Assembly: GCF_014077005.1 (NCBI RefSeq)
Contig: NZ_JACGVC010000053.1
Location: 186,001-250,000 of the forward strand
Length of the DNA stretch: 64,000 nucleotides
Direction: 5' to 3'
Source of the DNA: Colwellia sp. MB3u-45
GTDB taxonomy: Bacteria > Pseudomonadota > Gammaproteobacteria > Enterobacterales > Alteromonadaceae
In this document: positions 43,787 through 53,719 of the stretch, piece after piece
Layout of the letters: every line of letters starts with the position of its first letter
Numbering within the stretch: the first letter of the stretch is position 1
Notes under the pieces: generated by a model
The model's database searches: none
What the model was told of the DNA's origin: nothing
Seen by the model: the letters and a program-made list of their open reading frames with translations, nothing else
Position numbers and translations under genes: made by a program

Positions 43787-45325
43787 ATGACGACCACTTC
43801 AATGGAGACTTTATCACCTCTGTATGCCGTGGTCGATTTAGGCTCCAATAGCTTCCATATGTTGCTCACTCGACAACTTGCCGATAGTGTGCAGGTTGTT
43901 GACAAAGTAAAGCGTAAAGTGCGCCTTGCTGCTGGCCTGAGCGCAGAAAATATATTGTCTGAGCAAGCCATGGCAAAAGGCTTAGAATGTTTAAGTTTTT
44001 TTGCCGAGCGCCTGCAAGATATCCCCAAAGAAAATATTCGAATTGTGGCCACTGCCACTTTAAGGTTAGCGCATAATCGTGCTGATTTTATGGCCAAAGC
44101 TGAGCAGGTTTTGGGACATAAAGTCACCTTGTTAAGCGGCATTGCTGAAGCTAAGCATATATACCTTGGCGTAGCTCATACCAGTTATAGCGCAGATAAA
44201 CGCTTAGTTTTAGATATTGGCGGTGCTAGTACAGAGATTATTGTTGGTCGAGGCTTTAGGGTTAAACAAGCTCATAGCCTTAACTTAGGTTGCGTCACTT
44301 ATAATCAACAATTTTTCCCCGATGGTACGCTTACGGCTGAAAACTTCGCTGATGCAATATCTGCCGCTGAACAGACTATTGCCACGGTAAAAGCTGATTT
44401 TTGTGCAATTGGTTGGCAATGTGTACTAGGCGGTTCAGGTACTATGCAAGCATTAGCCGAAATGTTGATTTATCAACATAAGCCCAGTGTGCTTTCATTG
44501 AACTTTCTTTATCAGGTGCAAAAACAATTACAAACCTTTGAGCATATCAAGGATATTAATTTACCCGGTTTATCAACCGAGAGAAGCCCTGTGATTGCCA
44601 GTGGCTTAGCTATTCTCATTGCCTTATTTCAACAATTTTCTATTCAACAATTAACCCTCTCTAGTGGTGCCTTACGTGAAGGCTTACTATACGAAATGTT
44701 ACCCGATAGCCACACCACTAATATTCGCCAGCGCACTATCCAGGCGTTAAGCCAACGTTTTCATATTGATCAACAACATGCCGATAGTGTAAAGCGGCAA
44801 ATTCGCACGCTGTTTACCCAATTGAAAAGCTCATGGAATTTACCTGAGGGTAATGCATTAGAGTTATTATTGGCCAGCGGGGACTTGCATGAAATAGGTT
44901 TATTGCTTGAATACAAATACCATCAACAGCACAGTGCTTATATTCTTACTCATGCAGACCTTGCGGGCTTTAGTCAGCCAGATCGGCAACTACTGGTGAG
45001 TTTGGTCACACTTTATAAAGGTGATATCAACCAAGTGCTTATTGAACAACAATCAGCGATAGAGGCTGAAAGTGCGACAAAATTATTAATTATTCTTCGC
45101 TTAGCGGTAAAATTGTGCCGTCGCCGCAAAGACGATAAATTACCAAACTACCATATAAGGCTCAATGAGAAAGCTTTGTTCTTGTCCTTACCCAAAGCTT
45201 GGCTCATGCAACACGCGCTAATTCATGATGAATTAAAGCAAGAAAATGACCATATTGCCCGCCTAGGTTATCGCTTGCACATTGACTGTGAAAATGAATT
45301 AAGTGTCTTGGCCACGCCAGACTGA
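43787..45325 (+). CDS. gppA: Guanosine pentaphosphate phosphatase/exopolyphosphatase GppA
   Basis: Ppx/GppA phosphatase degrading pppGpp and polyphosphate. It has 512 residues (494 in E. coli). The N-terminal ASKHA fold shows YAVVDLGSNSFHMLL, LVLDIGGASTEIIVG and VLGGSGTMQALAEM. The C-terminal helical domain carries ASGDLHEIGLLLEYKYHQQHSAYILTHADLAGFSQPDRQ. It follows rhlB so closely that translation is probably coupled. Whether GppA or Ppx is meant rests mainly on the rhlB context. Confidence 0.92.
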   Translation: MTTTSMETLSPLYAVVDLGSNSFHMLLTRQLADSVQVVDKVKRKVRLAAGLSAENILSEQAMAKGLECLSFFAERLQDIPKENIRIVATATLRLAHNRADFMAKAEQVLGHKVTLLSGIAEAKHIYLGVAHTSYSADKRLVLDIGGASTEIIVGRGFRVKQAHSLNLGCVTYNQQFFPDGTLTAENFADAISAAEQTIATVKADFCAIGWQCVLGGSGTMQALAEMLIYQHKPSVLSLNFLYQVQKQLQTFEHIKDINLPGLSTERSPVIASGLAILIALFQQFSIQQLTLSSGALREGLLYEMLPDSHTTNIRQRTIQALSQRFHIDQQHADSVKRQIRTLFTQLKSSWNLPEGNALELLLASGDLHEIGLLLEYKYHQQHSAYILTHADLAGFSQPDRQLLVSLVTLYKGDINQVLIEQQSAIEAESATKLLIILRLAVKLCRRRKDDKLPNYHIRLNEKALFLSLPKAWLMQHALIHDELKQENDHIARLGYRLHIDCENELSVLATPD

Positions 45326-45407
45326 AAAATCATCAAACTCGTATCCTTAACTCTTCTGATTATTATCGTCTGGAAGAAAAATCGCCCCTTGTTCCTGAGC
45401 ATAAAAA

Positions 45408-45429
45408 AGTCGTGCTATATAGCACGACT
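45408..45429 (-). terminator. Terminator of hemB
   Basis: A 22-base perfect palindrome (AGTCGTGCTAT and its complement) is followed on the minus strand by TTTTTT. It is 49 bases past the hemB stop and near the end of gppA, but the T-run favours only hemB. Confidence 0.88.
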
Positions 45430-45477
45430 ATTAACTGACAGTAAATTCAGCACAGCTTTGAGTATTTCAACGGCTGT

Positions 45478-46503
<1,026 letters not shown>

Positions 46504-46596
46504 CTATAATAATTTAATTTTACTTTTCTATACGTATAGCCACATCCAATGAATTAATGCACTGACAACTTTGCCTATAGCTTTTTAAACTGGCCC

Positions 46597-46612
46597 CTAG
46601 TGAGCTCACTAG
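46597..46612. repeat. 16-bp perfect palindrome between the GGDEF remnant and hemB
   Basis: CTAGTGAGCTCACTAG is a perfect palindrome, with TGG and CCA flanks extending the symmetry imperfectly. It lies about 100 bases upstream of hemB and 80 past the GGDEF remnant. It could be an operator or an old terminator. Confidence 0.55.
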
Positions 46613-46692
46613 CCATTAAATGGAGGCTAAAAATGCATGATAAAGAACTATACTTAACATGTTTTTCTTTTTATCAAATCGCTATTGAAGCA

Positions 46693-47001
46693 CTAAGTTG
46701 ACAGATTCATTATTTCAATGGGCATTACTTGTACTTGATCTCGACCCGCTTGCTTAGCTTTATAGAGGGCTTTATCTGCCTTATCAAAGATAATTTCAGG
46801 TGTCACACCTTGCTCTTGCTGATACGTTGTCAGACCACAACTGACGGTTAAATGAATAACATTTTCATGATTGAAAATATGTTGTTGGCGCGCACGTTGA
46901 CAAATATCTTCTGCCAAAGCTAAAGCCCCTTTTTCATCTGTTTCAGGCAGGATCAAGCAAAACTCTTCACCACCATAGCGACAAGCAACATCCGTACTGA
47001 A
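46693..47001 (-). pseudogene. Diguanylate cyclase remnant: 3' half of a GGDEF domain behind tatD
   Basis: The frame directly after the tatD stop reads FSTDVACRYGGEEFCLILPE, continues through VIHLTVSCGLTTYQQEQG and ends with DKALYKAKQAGRDQVQV. That is the second half of a GGDEF domain with an intact GGEEF signature. The first half (DPLTGLxNR, metal-binding aspartates) and any sensor part are missing. It shares tatD's frame and begins at the first codon after its TAA, so a deletion probably joined the two exactly there. A TTG at 46956 could start an 87-codon peptide, but that would lack GGEEF. Not expected to be functional. Confidence 0.85.
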
Positions 47002-47796
47002 TTACGCATTGCGAGTACTTAAATTGAAAACGCGTTCACTATTAAGGGTTGTTTGTTTGATAATTTCCTGTTCACTATAACCCATTAATTCGGCTAACAC
47101 AGTGACAATATAAGGTAAGTAGCTAGGTTCATTACGGCTACTTTTGGGTTTTGGACGAATGTTTCTTGGCGTTAAATAAGGCGCATCTGTTTCGATCATT
47201 AGTCGATCTAGTGGAATAAAAGGCACAATATCGCGTAACTCTTGACCACGACGCTCATCGCAAAGCCAACCGGTAATGCCAATATACATGTCAGCATCTA
47301 TACACTGCTGTAACTCTTTTTGATTGCCGGTAAAGCAATGGGAAACCATGGCGGGAATACGAGCAATATAAGGTTTTAAAATTTCAAACCAAGGTTCGAA
47401 GGCATCACGTTGATGTAAGAATAAGGGTAATTGAAGTTGCTCTGCTAACGCCACTTGCTGAGTAAAAACATTTTTCTGATTGCTGGCACTTGAGAAATTA
47501 CGATTAAAGTCTAGCCCGCACTCACCAATCGCTTTGACGCAGCTATTTTCAGCTAAATCAGCCAGTTGTTGTTGAAAATTTGTCTCAGCATGGTCTGCGT
47601 CGTGCGGATGAATACCGGCAGTACTATATAAGTAGTCTGGATAGTCCTGGCAAAGCTCAATCGCTTGCTTACTTGCAAAAATATTAGTGCCAGTAACCAG
47701 TAAGGCATTAATATTTTTTGCTTTAGCGCGGGTAATAACAGCAGAAAGATCTTTGTCAAACCGTGTGTTGGTTAAGTTGACACCAATATCAATCAA
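47002..47796 (-). CDS. tatD: TatD family 3'-5' DNase/metal-dependent hydrolase
   Basis: A TIM-barrel metallohydrolase, 264 residues (260 in E. coli), acting as a DNA exonuclease in repair and DNA turnover; not needed for Tat export. Metal ligands lie in MIDIGVNLTNTRFD (near-N-terminal, with asparagine in place of the usual HxH histidine, as in E. coli TatD), GIHPHDAD, GECGLDFNRN, LPLFLHQRDAF, VSHCFTG and IETDAPYLTPRN. The C-terminus RVFNLSTRNA looks complete. It begins 15 bases after the small secreted protein in the tat operon. Right behind its stop lies a cyclase remnant. Confidence 0.93.
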   Translation of the reverse strand: MIDIGVNLTNTRFDKDLSAVITRAKAKNINALLVTGTNIFASKQAIELCQDYPDYLYSTAGIHPHDADHAETNFQQQLADLAENSCVKAIGECGLDFNRNFSSASNQKNVFTQQVALAEQLQLPLFLHQRDAFEPWFEILKPYIARIPAMVSHCFTGNQKELQQCIDADMYIGITGWLCDERRGQELRDIVPFIPLDRLMIETDAPYLTPRNIRPKPKSSRNEPSYLPYIVTVLAELMGYSEQEIIKQTTLNSERVFNLSTRNA

Positions 47797-47811
47797 GGGA
47801 CTATAAACTCG

Positions 47812-48327
47812 TTATTTCATGCGTTTAACACGAATCTTTCGATTGGAATCTGGGAGGTTTTTCTTCAAATAAACCGCACTCATAAAGCCTTTTTTAAGTA
47901 AGACACTATCGCCGACTTCAATTTTAAGAAAGTCATTATCAGTTTGCTGCCATTGTTGACCGTTGGTAAAGGTGAAGCGCCATTTATCGTAGTGATCTTT
48001 ACTTAACTGCTCAACAATCAACACAACTTGTTGGTCTTCTTCAGCTACTTTGTATGTGGTTAAATGTTCTGCACCAAAGTCTGCTACTTTTGTCGACGTA
48101 GGAGCCATGGTAGTTTCATCTTTAACCTCGGGCGTATTTTTTACCATTTTAGCCTTCACATTGACGGCTGGCACAGCTTGCTCAGCTAAGTCATCAAAAC
48201 AAACCAAACGCGCTAAACTGTCTTGAATTTTTAGACATTGGGCTAAGCTAACATTAAGTGTTTCTGCTTTTGTTGTTAATGATAACAAGGTCAAAATAGT
48301 AAGCGTTATAATAGAATTATTTTTCAT
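47812..48327 (-). CDS. Small secreted hypothetical protein in the tat operon
   Basis: A 171-residue protein with a signal peptide (MKNNSIITLTILTLLSLTTKAETL). The mature start SLAQCLKIQDSLARLVCFDDLAEQ has two cysteines spaced like the C...RLxCFDxLA motif seen at the start of many periplasmic proteins. A flexible linker (about 52-82) follows. Then comes a beta-rich domain, VVLIVEQLSKDHYDKWRFTFTNGQQWQQTDND, with a basic end RKIRVKRMK. No function assigned. It overlaps tatC by one base, so it is firmly within the operon. Sec export is likely, as no twin arginine is present. Confidence 0.72.
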   Translation of the reverse strand: MKNNSIITLTILTLLSLTTKAETLNVSLAQCLKIQDSLARLVCFDDLAEQAVPAVNVKAKMVKNTPEVKDETTMAPTSTKVADFGAEHLTTYKVAEEDQQVVLIVEQLSKDHYDKWRFTFTNGQQWQQTDNDFLKIEVGDSVLLKKGFMSAVYLKKNLPDSNRKIRVKRMK

Positions 48328-49082
48328 TATTGTTCTTCCTTTGATGCTGTTTCTTCTTCTGTTCGATAATAAACAGAGGCGATAATAATACCTAACTCAA
48401 ATAGCAATAGCATGGGTAATGCCAGCATGGTTTGAGAAATAATATCTGGTGGTGTTAACAACATACCAACGACAAATGCACCCACCACAATATAAGGGCG
48501 TTTAGTGCGTAAGCTAGCTGGAGTTGTTACGCCAGTCCAACACAGTAATATAATGGCAATAGGGATTTCAAATGCGGCACCAAAAGCAAAAAATAGTTTT
48601 AAAACAAAATCCAAGTAGCTGCTAATGTCTGTTGCAATGGTAACGCCATCGGGTGCTACCGAAGAAAAGAAGGCGAAAGCAACTGGAAACACCACATAGT
48701 AAGCAAACGCAATACCGCCATAAAACAATAAGGTACTACCTAGCATTAAGGGGGCCATTAAACGTTTTTCATGCTTATACAAACCAGGCGCAATAAACGA
48801 CCACAATTGATATAAAATGTATGGCATGGCAAGAAATATCGATAAGACAATGGTGAGTTTAAATGGCGTAAAGAAGGGGGATGCTACATCAGTCGCGATC
48901 ATTTGCGTACCCTCTGGCATAACGGCCAAAAGTGGCTTTGCGACATATTGGTAAATATCTTGGGCAAAGTAAATCAACGAACAGAAAATAACTAACACAC
49001 CTAACACTGCATGCAATAATCGTGTTCTCAGTTCTAATAAGTGATCAAATAATGTGTGATTTTGTTTAGCGGCTGAACTCAT
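48327..49082 (-). CDS. tatC: Sec-independent protein translocase TatC
   Basis: Six-helix receptor for twin-arginine signal peptides. It has 251 residues (258 in E. coli). Conserved marks: HLLELRTRLLHAV with the functional glutamate, the FTPFKLTIVLSIFLAMPYILYQLWSFIAPGLYKHEKR loop, and YVVFPVAFAFF. PPDIISQTMLALPMLLLFELGIII ends the helices. It overlaps tatB by four bases (ATGA). Confidence 0.97.
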   Translation of the reverse strand: MSSAAKQNHTLFDHLLELRTRLLHAVLGVLVIFCSLIYFAQDIYQYVAKPLLAVMPEGTQMIATDVASPFFTPFKLTIVLSIFLAMPYILYQLWSFIAPGLYKHEKRLMAPLMLGSTLLFYGGIAFAYYVVFPVAFAFFSSVAPDGVTIATDISSYLDFVLKLFFAFGAAFEIPIAIILLCWTGVTTPASLRTKRPYIVVGAFVVGMLLTPPDIISQTMLALPMLLLFELGIIIASVYYRTEEETASKEEQ

Positions 49083-49447
49083 TTACCCTGCTTTTCATTT
49101 TTATTATCATCGAGCTGTTCGACTTTTTCAGACGAGTCTGTTGTGTTTTCAGCTGTTTGATAAGGATTATTGACCATTGCTGCCGCTTCTTCTAGTGACT
49201 TCACTGACGCGGCAACTTCTGGTGATAAGTCTTTCATGCCAGCTTGTTCAGCTTTCTTTAAATTAGCATGCAGTTCATGAATACGTAGCTCTTCAGTGAG
49301 TTCATTTTTAACGCCCTCACTAAAATTACGCATGCTATTTATCCAGCTACGCACAGAACGAATTGCTACGGGTAATCGCTCGGGCCCTAGTACGACTAGG
49401 CCAATAATAGCAATTAATAGCAGTTCCCAAAAACCTATATCAAACAT
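49079..49447 (-). CDS. tatB: Twin-arginine translocase subunit TatB
   Basis: A single N-terminal transmembrane helix (FDIGFWELLLIAIIGLVVLGPERLPVAIRSVRSWI) with the TatB glutamate and GPERLP hinge. An amphipathic helix and an acidic cytosolic tail follow; 122 residues. The tail is shorter than E. coli TatB (171). It binds TatC and hands signal peptides over. It overlaps tatA and tatC at its two ends. Confidence 0.95.
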   Translation of the reverse strand: MFDIGFWELLLIAIIGLVVLGPERLPVAIRSVRSWINSMRNFSEGVKNELTEELRIHELHANLKKAEQAGMKDLSPEVAASVKSLEEAAAMVNNPYQTAENTTDSSEKVEQLDDNKNEKQGK

Positions 49448-49725
49448 TAGACTTGGTCTTTCTCTTTTTCAGCCACAGTACTTTCTTTGGCTGTTTTATC
49501 ACCTAAACTGTCGTTATTAGCTAAATCTTCTTGGCTAGCGTCTTCTTTTTTTGCTGTATCGTCAGTTACTGCACTTTTAAATCCTTTCACTGCTGATCCT
49601 AAATCAGTACCCAAATTACGTATTTTTTTTGTGCCAAACAACAATACGACAATGACCGCAATAATTAATAATTGCCAAATACTTATACCGCCCATAAAAA
49701 ACTCCAATAATTTATTAGATTTCAT
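49447..49725 (-). CDS. tatA: Twin-arginine translocase subunit TatA
   Basis: The pore-forming subunit: a short helix ([39 protein letters not shown]) with the FGTKK hinge and an acidic tail; 92 residues. The ATG at 49725 gives [18 protein letters not shown]; the inner ATG (MGGISIWQ) matches the E. coli start better and is equally possible. First gene of tatABC-171aa-tatD. Confidence 0.95.
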   Translation of the reverse strand: MKSNKLLEFFMGGISIWQLLIIAVIVVLLFGTKKIRNLGTDLGSAVKGFKSAVTDDTAKKEDASQEDLANNDSLGDKTAKESTVAEKEKDQV

Positions 49726-49795
49726 TATAAAGTTTATAGAAAAAAAATCACCAACTGATATGATAAATAGTGAGGTAAAACAAATTTTGATAAGA

Positions 49796-50767
49796 ATGTA
49801 TTGTAAAAACCAGTGTTATTGGCATTTTTGCCTAGTGTTATTTTACTTTGCATTTGCAAGTGCAGCACAAGCTTATGCTTCAGTAGAAGTAAAAGCGTCC
49901 GCTGAACAAAAAGATGAACACTGGATGCAAGGATTGCATGAAACGGTTTCTGACTCCGTTTATCAATCTGCGCAATGGTTTGATAGTTTTTTTATTGCAA
50001 ATGATAGTGAACAACAAAGTCCAAAAACAACCGCAAAAATTAGTTTTGCTTGGTTGCCAAAAAGTCGTGACTGGAGTGAAATCAAGCCACGCTTTCGATT
50101 GCGTGTTAAATTGCCGCATTTTCAAGACAGAGTTAGTGTGGTGTTATCTGACGAAACAGATGATGAACTCAACAATCTACCGCTAGAGTCAGTCAACACC
50201 AATTCGAGCACTGAAGAAGAAAAGTTTTCTTTAGCACTAAACTATACACAAGATAAAAAAAATGACCGGTTAATGAATTATCGTTTGGGTATTTCAGGTG
50301 GCGATATATTTGCTAGAGCAAAACATAAACGTCGCTTAACTATTAATACCAAGCAAGGTTTTTTAGTTGAACCGTCAATGTATTACTACCTTAATGATGG
50401 CCTTGGCGCTAAATTATTGTTGGAGTACGATTATCAATTAAGTAGCAAATCACTTTTTCGTCTAAATTATAGTATTCGAGGCTCTGCGGCCTTTAGTGGT
50501 ATTCGCTGGAAGCATGGTTTTTATAAACTAGAGCAAATAAATCACACCACGGCATCAGTGCTGAGCTTACAAGCTGAAGGTGAACGCAACGGGGCACGAG
50601 GCTTTGTTATTGATAAGTACACCTTAAGTTATCGATACCGCTTTAATGCTGTGCGCGATTGGTTGTTTTTTGAAATAGAACCTTTTGTCGAGTTTCCCGA
50701 GCAAGAAAATTACAACACAACTCCGGGTATTGCCTTACGCATTGAAGGCTTTTTTCACAAGGGTTAG
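49796..50767 (+). CDS. Secreted beta-rich hypothetical protein, possible outer-membrane protein
   Basis: No family recognised. From the ATG at 49796 there are 323 residues. They start with a signal peptide ([20 protein letters not shown], cleavage after AQA). A helix ([26 protein letters not shown]) follows, then many alternating strands such as [26 protein letters not shown] and [19 protein letters not shown]. The end reads [25 protein letters not shown], ending in aromatic strands. That pattern suits a beta-barrel or lipid-binding periplasmic fold. Starts further up lie antisense to tatA and are unlikely; ATG at 49760 is an alternative. Divergent from tatA and convergent with the GGDEF-EAL gene. 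Confidence 0.7.
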   Translation: MYCKNQCYWHFCLVLFYFAFASAAQAYASVEVKASAEQKDEHWMQGLHETVSDSVYQSAQWFDSFFIANDSEQQSPKTTAKISFAWLPKSRDWSEIKPRFRLRVKLPHFQDRVSVVLSDETDDELNNLPLESVNTNSSTEEEKFSLALNYTQDKKNDRLMNYRLGISGGDIFARAKHKRRLTINTKQGFLVEPSMYYYLNDGLGAKLLLEYDYQLSSKSLFRLNYSIRGSAAFSGIRWKHGFYKLEQINHTTASVLSLQAEGERNGARGFVIDKYTLSYRYRFNAVRDWLFFEIEPFVEFPEQENYNTTPGIALRIEGFFHKG

Positions 50768-50790
50768 CGCTAACTTGTTCGAGCGTTAAA

Positions 50791-53424
50791 CTAGGCCTGA
50801 ATCATTGCTACCGCATTACTGTTAGTATCAAGATAACTTTCAGTATCAGCATTATTGTCCGCTATTTTTCCTGGCCGGTTAATATAATAACCTTGGCCAA
50901 ATTGACAACCTACGGTTTGTAGCTTCTTGAACATGGCTTCAGATTCAATGCCTTCCGCCACTAGTTGGTAGCCAAATTTTGTCCCCAGCTCATGCAAGGC
51001 CTTAATTAAAGATAAGTTTTTATCATTGTGATTTAAAGCATGGATAAAACTGCGATCGAGTTTAATAAATTCAAACGGGTAATTATGTAAAAAATTAAAA
51101 GACGATAAACCAGCACCATAATCATCTAAAGCTAACTTAACGCCAAACTCTTTCAAGCTCTTTAAGCCTTTAAGTGCGAGTTCGGTATGTCGAGCAAAAG
51201 CAGATTCATTAAACTCAAGAATCAGTCGTTCAGGCTCAACTGTATTAGCACTGATTAAGGCCATTAATTTTGCTAATTGGTTCGCTTGAATTAAGTGACG
51301 GCCTGATAGGTTGACACCAATATAAGTGTGCTCATATTCTTTTGACTGTTGCCATCGTTTTAATTGCAAACAAACTTGTTCAATCACCCAGATTTCTATA
51401 TCCAAAATCATACCGGTTTCTTCTGCCATAAAAAGAAACTCACTCGGGGTTAACAAGCCCTTGGTTGGATGCTGCCAACGTAAAAGTACTTCAAAGCCTA
51501 TAGTTTTAGTTGAGGTTAAATCTAAAATTTGCTGATAATGTAATTCAAACTGTTTGCTTTGAATGGCTTGCCTTAATTCTTGCTCAAGCGTCATGCTGGC
51601 AATAATTTTTTCCCGCATGCTGTCCTCAAAGAAAACGTATCGACCGCGGCCTAAACTTTTTGCTTCATACATTGCGGCATCAGCATCACGTAATATTTCG
51701 CTGGCATCTTTATAGCCAACCCGACTTTGAGCAATGCCCATACTGGCATTTGAATACAAGGTATGACCCTCAAGTTCAAAGGGTTGCGCAATTGATGTAA
51801 TGATACGAGATGCAATTTCTTCAATATCTTCACGTGCTTGTAATGAGTCTAATAACACTACAAACTCATCACCACCTAACCGGGCTAAAGTGTCATTGTC
51901 GCGCACACAATAGCCTAGGCGACGCGCAATTTCGATTAAAAATTGATCGCCAGCGTGATGTCCTAAGGTGTCGTTGATCATTTTAAAGCGATCTAAATCA
52001 ATAAATAAAACGGCAAACCTATGGCTAGGATGGCGCTTTAAATGTCGAATAGCATAGGTTAAACGCTCTGAAAACATCGATCTATTGGGCAGTTGTGTTA
52101 AAGCATCATGATGCGCGTCATGATACAAACGTGCCTCTGCTTTTCGACGTTCTTCAATTTGCATACGTAAATTGAGATTGGTTGCTTGGAGCTCTTGGGT
52201 GCGTTTATTGACTCTTTCTTCAAGCACTTCATGGTTTTTTCTTGCTTGTTGTTGCGTTTTTTGTCGTAAAATTTCAATGGCAATATGGTGACTAACAAAA
52301 CGCATAAGCTCGAGATCTTTACTGTGATAAGCATTTTTGTCTTGATAATGCTGGATAGCAATAACCCCAAAAATCTCACCCTGATTAGATAAAGGGGCGG
52401 CCAGCCAAGCCTGTGTTAAGGCGAAATCAGGAGATGGCGAGCTAAAGTCACATTGTGTTACTTCACCTTCTGCCGCTAACGTGTACATTATGCTATCGCT
52501 CAAAAGAATAGGTTTACCCTTTCTTATGACCATTTCAGACAGGCCGCTACTGAGCTTTCTCGTCGCGGGCTGTGTAAATTTCTCATCACAATAGTAAGGA
52601 AATTCTAATTGGCTTTTATTTTCAGATAATAAGGCGATATAAAAATTTTTTGCGGGTAATAGCTTATTGATTTCGTCATGCAAGGCTTGATAAAGTTCGG
52701 ATATAGCTTGCGATTTTGTTGTTAGTTCAGAAATATTAAGCAGCACTTGATGTGTTTTAACTGCCAATTGCCTTTCAACAATTTCACGCTGTAACTCTTG
52801 ATTGGTTTGAGTTAATTTAATGGTACGTTGTTGAATACTAGACTCTAATAACTCTCTACTTCGAACGCGATCTATAGCTGTGACTAAATGTTCAGCAATA
52901 AACTCTAAAATTTGGCAATTTTCCTCAGAAAAATAGCGTTTTTTATCATAACTTTGTAGAGAAATAACACCGATAACCTGTTCGCCACGTTTTAATGGCA
53001 CACCAAGCCAATCTGTCCATACTGAGCCATACAAGACAATTTTATCCGCTTTGGCCAGTGCCATTCTTTCTTTGGCAGAACAATGTATTGGTGCTTGGCT
53101 TTCTAAAACTAGGCCGGTTAGACTTTTTCGTCCTTTAGCTACATCAAGATCTTCATGTAAACGCTTTTCTACAGGATTATGGCAGTAAGTGAATTGTAAT
53201 TCGTTAGAGGGGGTTAACAAGGCTATATTGAAACTGTCAGTAGCTAGTAAGGTTTTAATTACGGATTCAAGACCTTGATAAAACGCATCTAGATCGGTTA
53301 TTGAACTGGATAATTCAGACAGCTGTAACAAACTCGATTGTTTGTTTTTAAGCTGTCGATACTTTTTAAGTAGCGATTTTAACTTAGGAAGTTGGCGTAT
53401 CGCATGAGTATTTTCCGTCGCCAT
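50791..53424 (-). CDS. GAF-GAF-GGDEF-EAL cyclic-di-GMP signalling protein
   Basis: A soluble protein of about 877 residues (numbering here from the GTG at 53433, three codons earlier). GAF 1 (about 45-190) is followed by a coiled coil, GAF 2 (about 245-390) and another coiled coil (395-435). The GGDEF domain has DALTQLPNRSMF and RLGGDEF (520-524), with an intact RxxD inhibitory site (RDND, 511-514). The EAL domain starts near 615 with EVLLR (648-652), and LALDDYGAGLSSFNFLHNYPFEFIKLDRSF carries its metal ligands. Both catalytic sets look usable, so it may switch direction through its GAF sensors. I prefer the ATG at 53424, which has GTGGA just upstream. Alone in its transcript. Confidence 0.92.
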   Translation of the reverse strand: MATENTHAIRQLPKLKSLLKKYRQLKNKQSSLLQLSELSSSITDLDAFYQGLESVIKTLLATDSFNIALLTPSNELQFTYCHNPVEKRLHEDLDVAKGRKSLTGLVLESQAPIHCSAKERMALAKADKIVLYGSVWTDWLGVPLKRGEQVIGVISLQSYDKKRYFSEENCQILEFIAEHLVTAIDRVRSRELLESSIQQRTIKLTQTNQELQREIVERQLAVKTHQVLLNISELTTKSQAISELYQALHDEINKLLPAKNFYIALLSENKSQLEFPYYCDEKFTQPATRKLSSGLSEMVIRKGKPILLSDSIMYTLAAEGEVTQCDFSSPSPDFALTQAWLAAPLSNQGEIFGVIAIQHYQDKNAYHSKDLELMRFVSHHIAIEILRQKTQQQARKNHEVLEERVNKRTQELQATNLNLRMQIEERRKAEARLYHDAHHDALTQLPNRSMFSERLTYAIRHLKRHPSHRFAVLFIDLDRFKMINDTLGHHAGDQFLIEIARRLGYCVRDNDTLARLGGDEFVVLLDSLQAREDIEEIASRIITSIAQPFELEGHTLYSNASMGIAQSRVGYKDASEILRDADAAMYEAKSLGRGRYVFFEDSMREKIIASMTLEQELRQAIQSKQFELHYQQILDLTSTKTIGFEVLLRWQHPTKGLLTPSEFLFMAEETGMILDIEIWVIEQVCLQLKRWQQSKEYEHTYIGVNLSGRHLIQANQLAKLMALISANTVEPERLILEFNESAFARHTELALKGLKSLKEFGVKLALDDYGAGLSSFNFLHNYPFEFIKLDRSFIHALNHNDKNLSLIKALHELGTKFGYQLVAEGIESEAMFKKLQTVGCQFGQGYYINRPGKIADNNADTESYLDTNSNAVAMIQA

Positions 53425-53581
53425 CAAGTCCACTTATAAATTCCGTTTTATCATTAGTATTATTTTTGTACGGCTAGTCTAACAAAATAAATAGGCTTAG
53501 CGAGAGCTTAGCGTCATTTATTCTTTAATTATCATCAGATAAGTTCAGTTCTGGCTAAAAATTTCACGATTTCAAATAAAT

Positions 53582-53639
53582 AGACGGTGACACTGTCTGC
53601 ATAAACGATAAAAAATCATAGTTTAACTATGCTTTTTTT
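53582..53639 (+). terminator. Two hairpins with T-run ahead of yceH
   Basis: AGACGGTG/CACTGTCT (53582-53589, 53591-53598) is followed by CATAGT/ACTATG (53617-53622, 53626-53631) and seven Ts (53633-53639). No plus-strand gene ends just upstream; the nearest ends at 50767. It may therefore be a leader terminator of yceH, or an insulator against stray transcription. Confidence 0.5.
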
Positions 53640-53719
53640 ATGAGTAATTATGCACTATTACATGGTAAAGATGCAAGTTGCTTGATATAACTAGATGTTT
53701 TAATAAGGATGCTTTTAAT

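Noticed and set aside
49487-49795. N-terminal extension of the secreted protein across tatA
   Set aside because: It is antisense to tatA and would bury the signal peptide internally.
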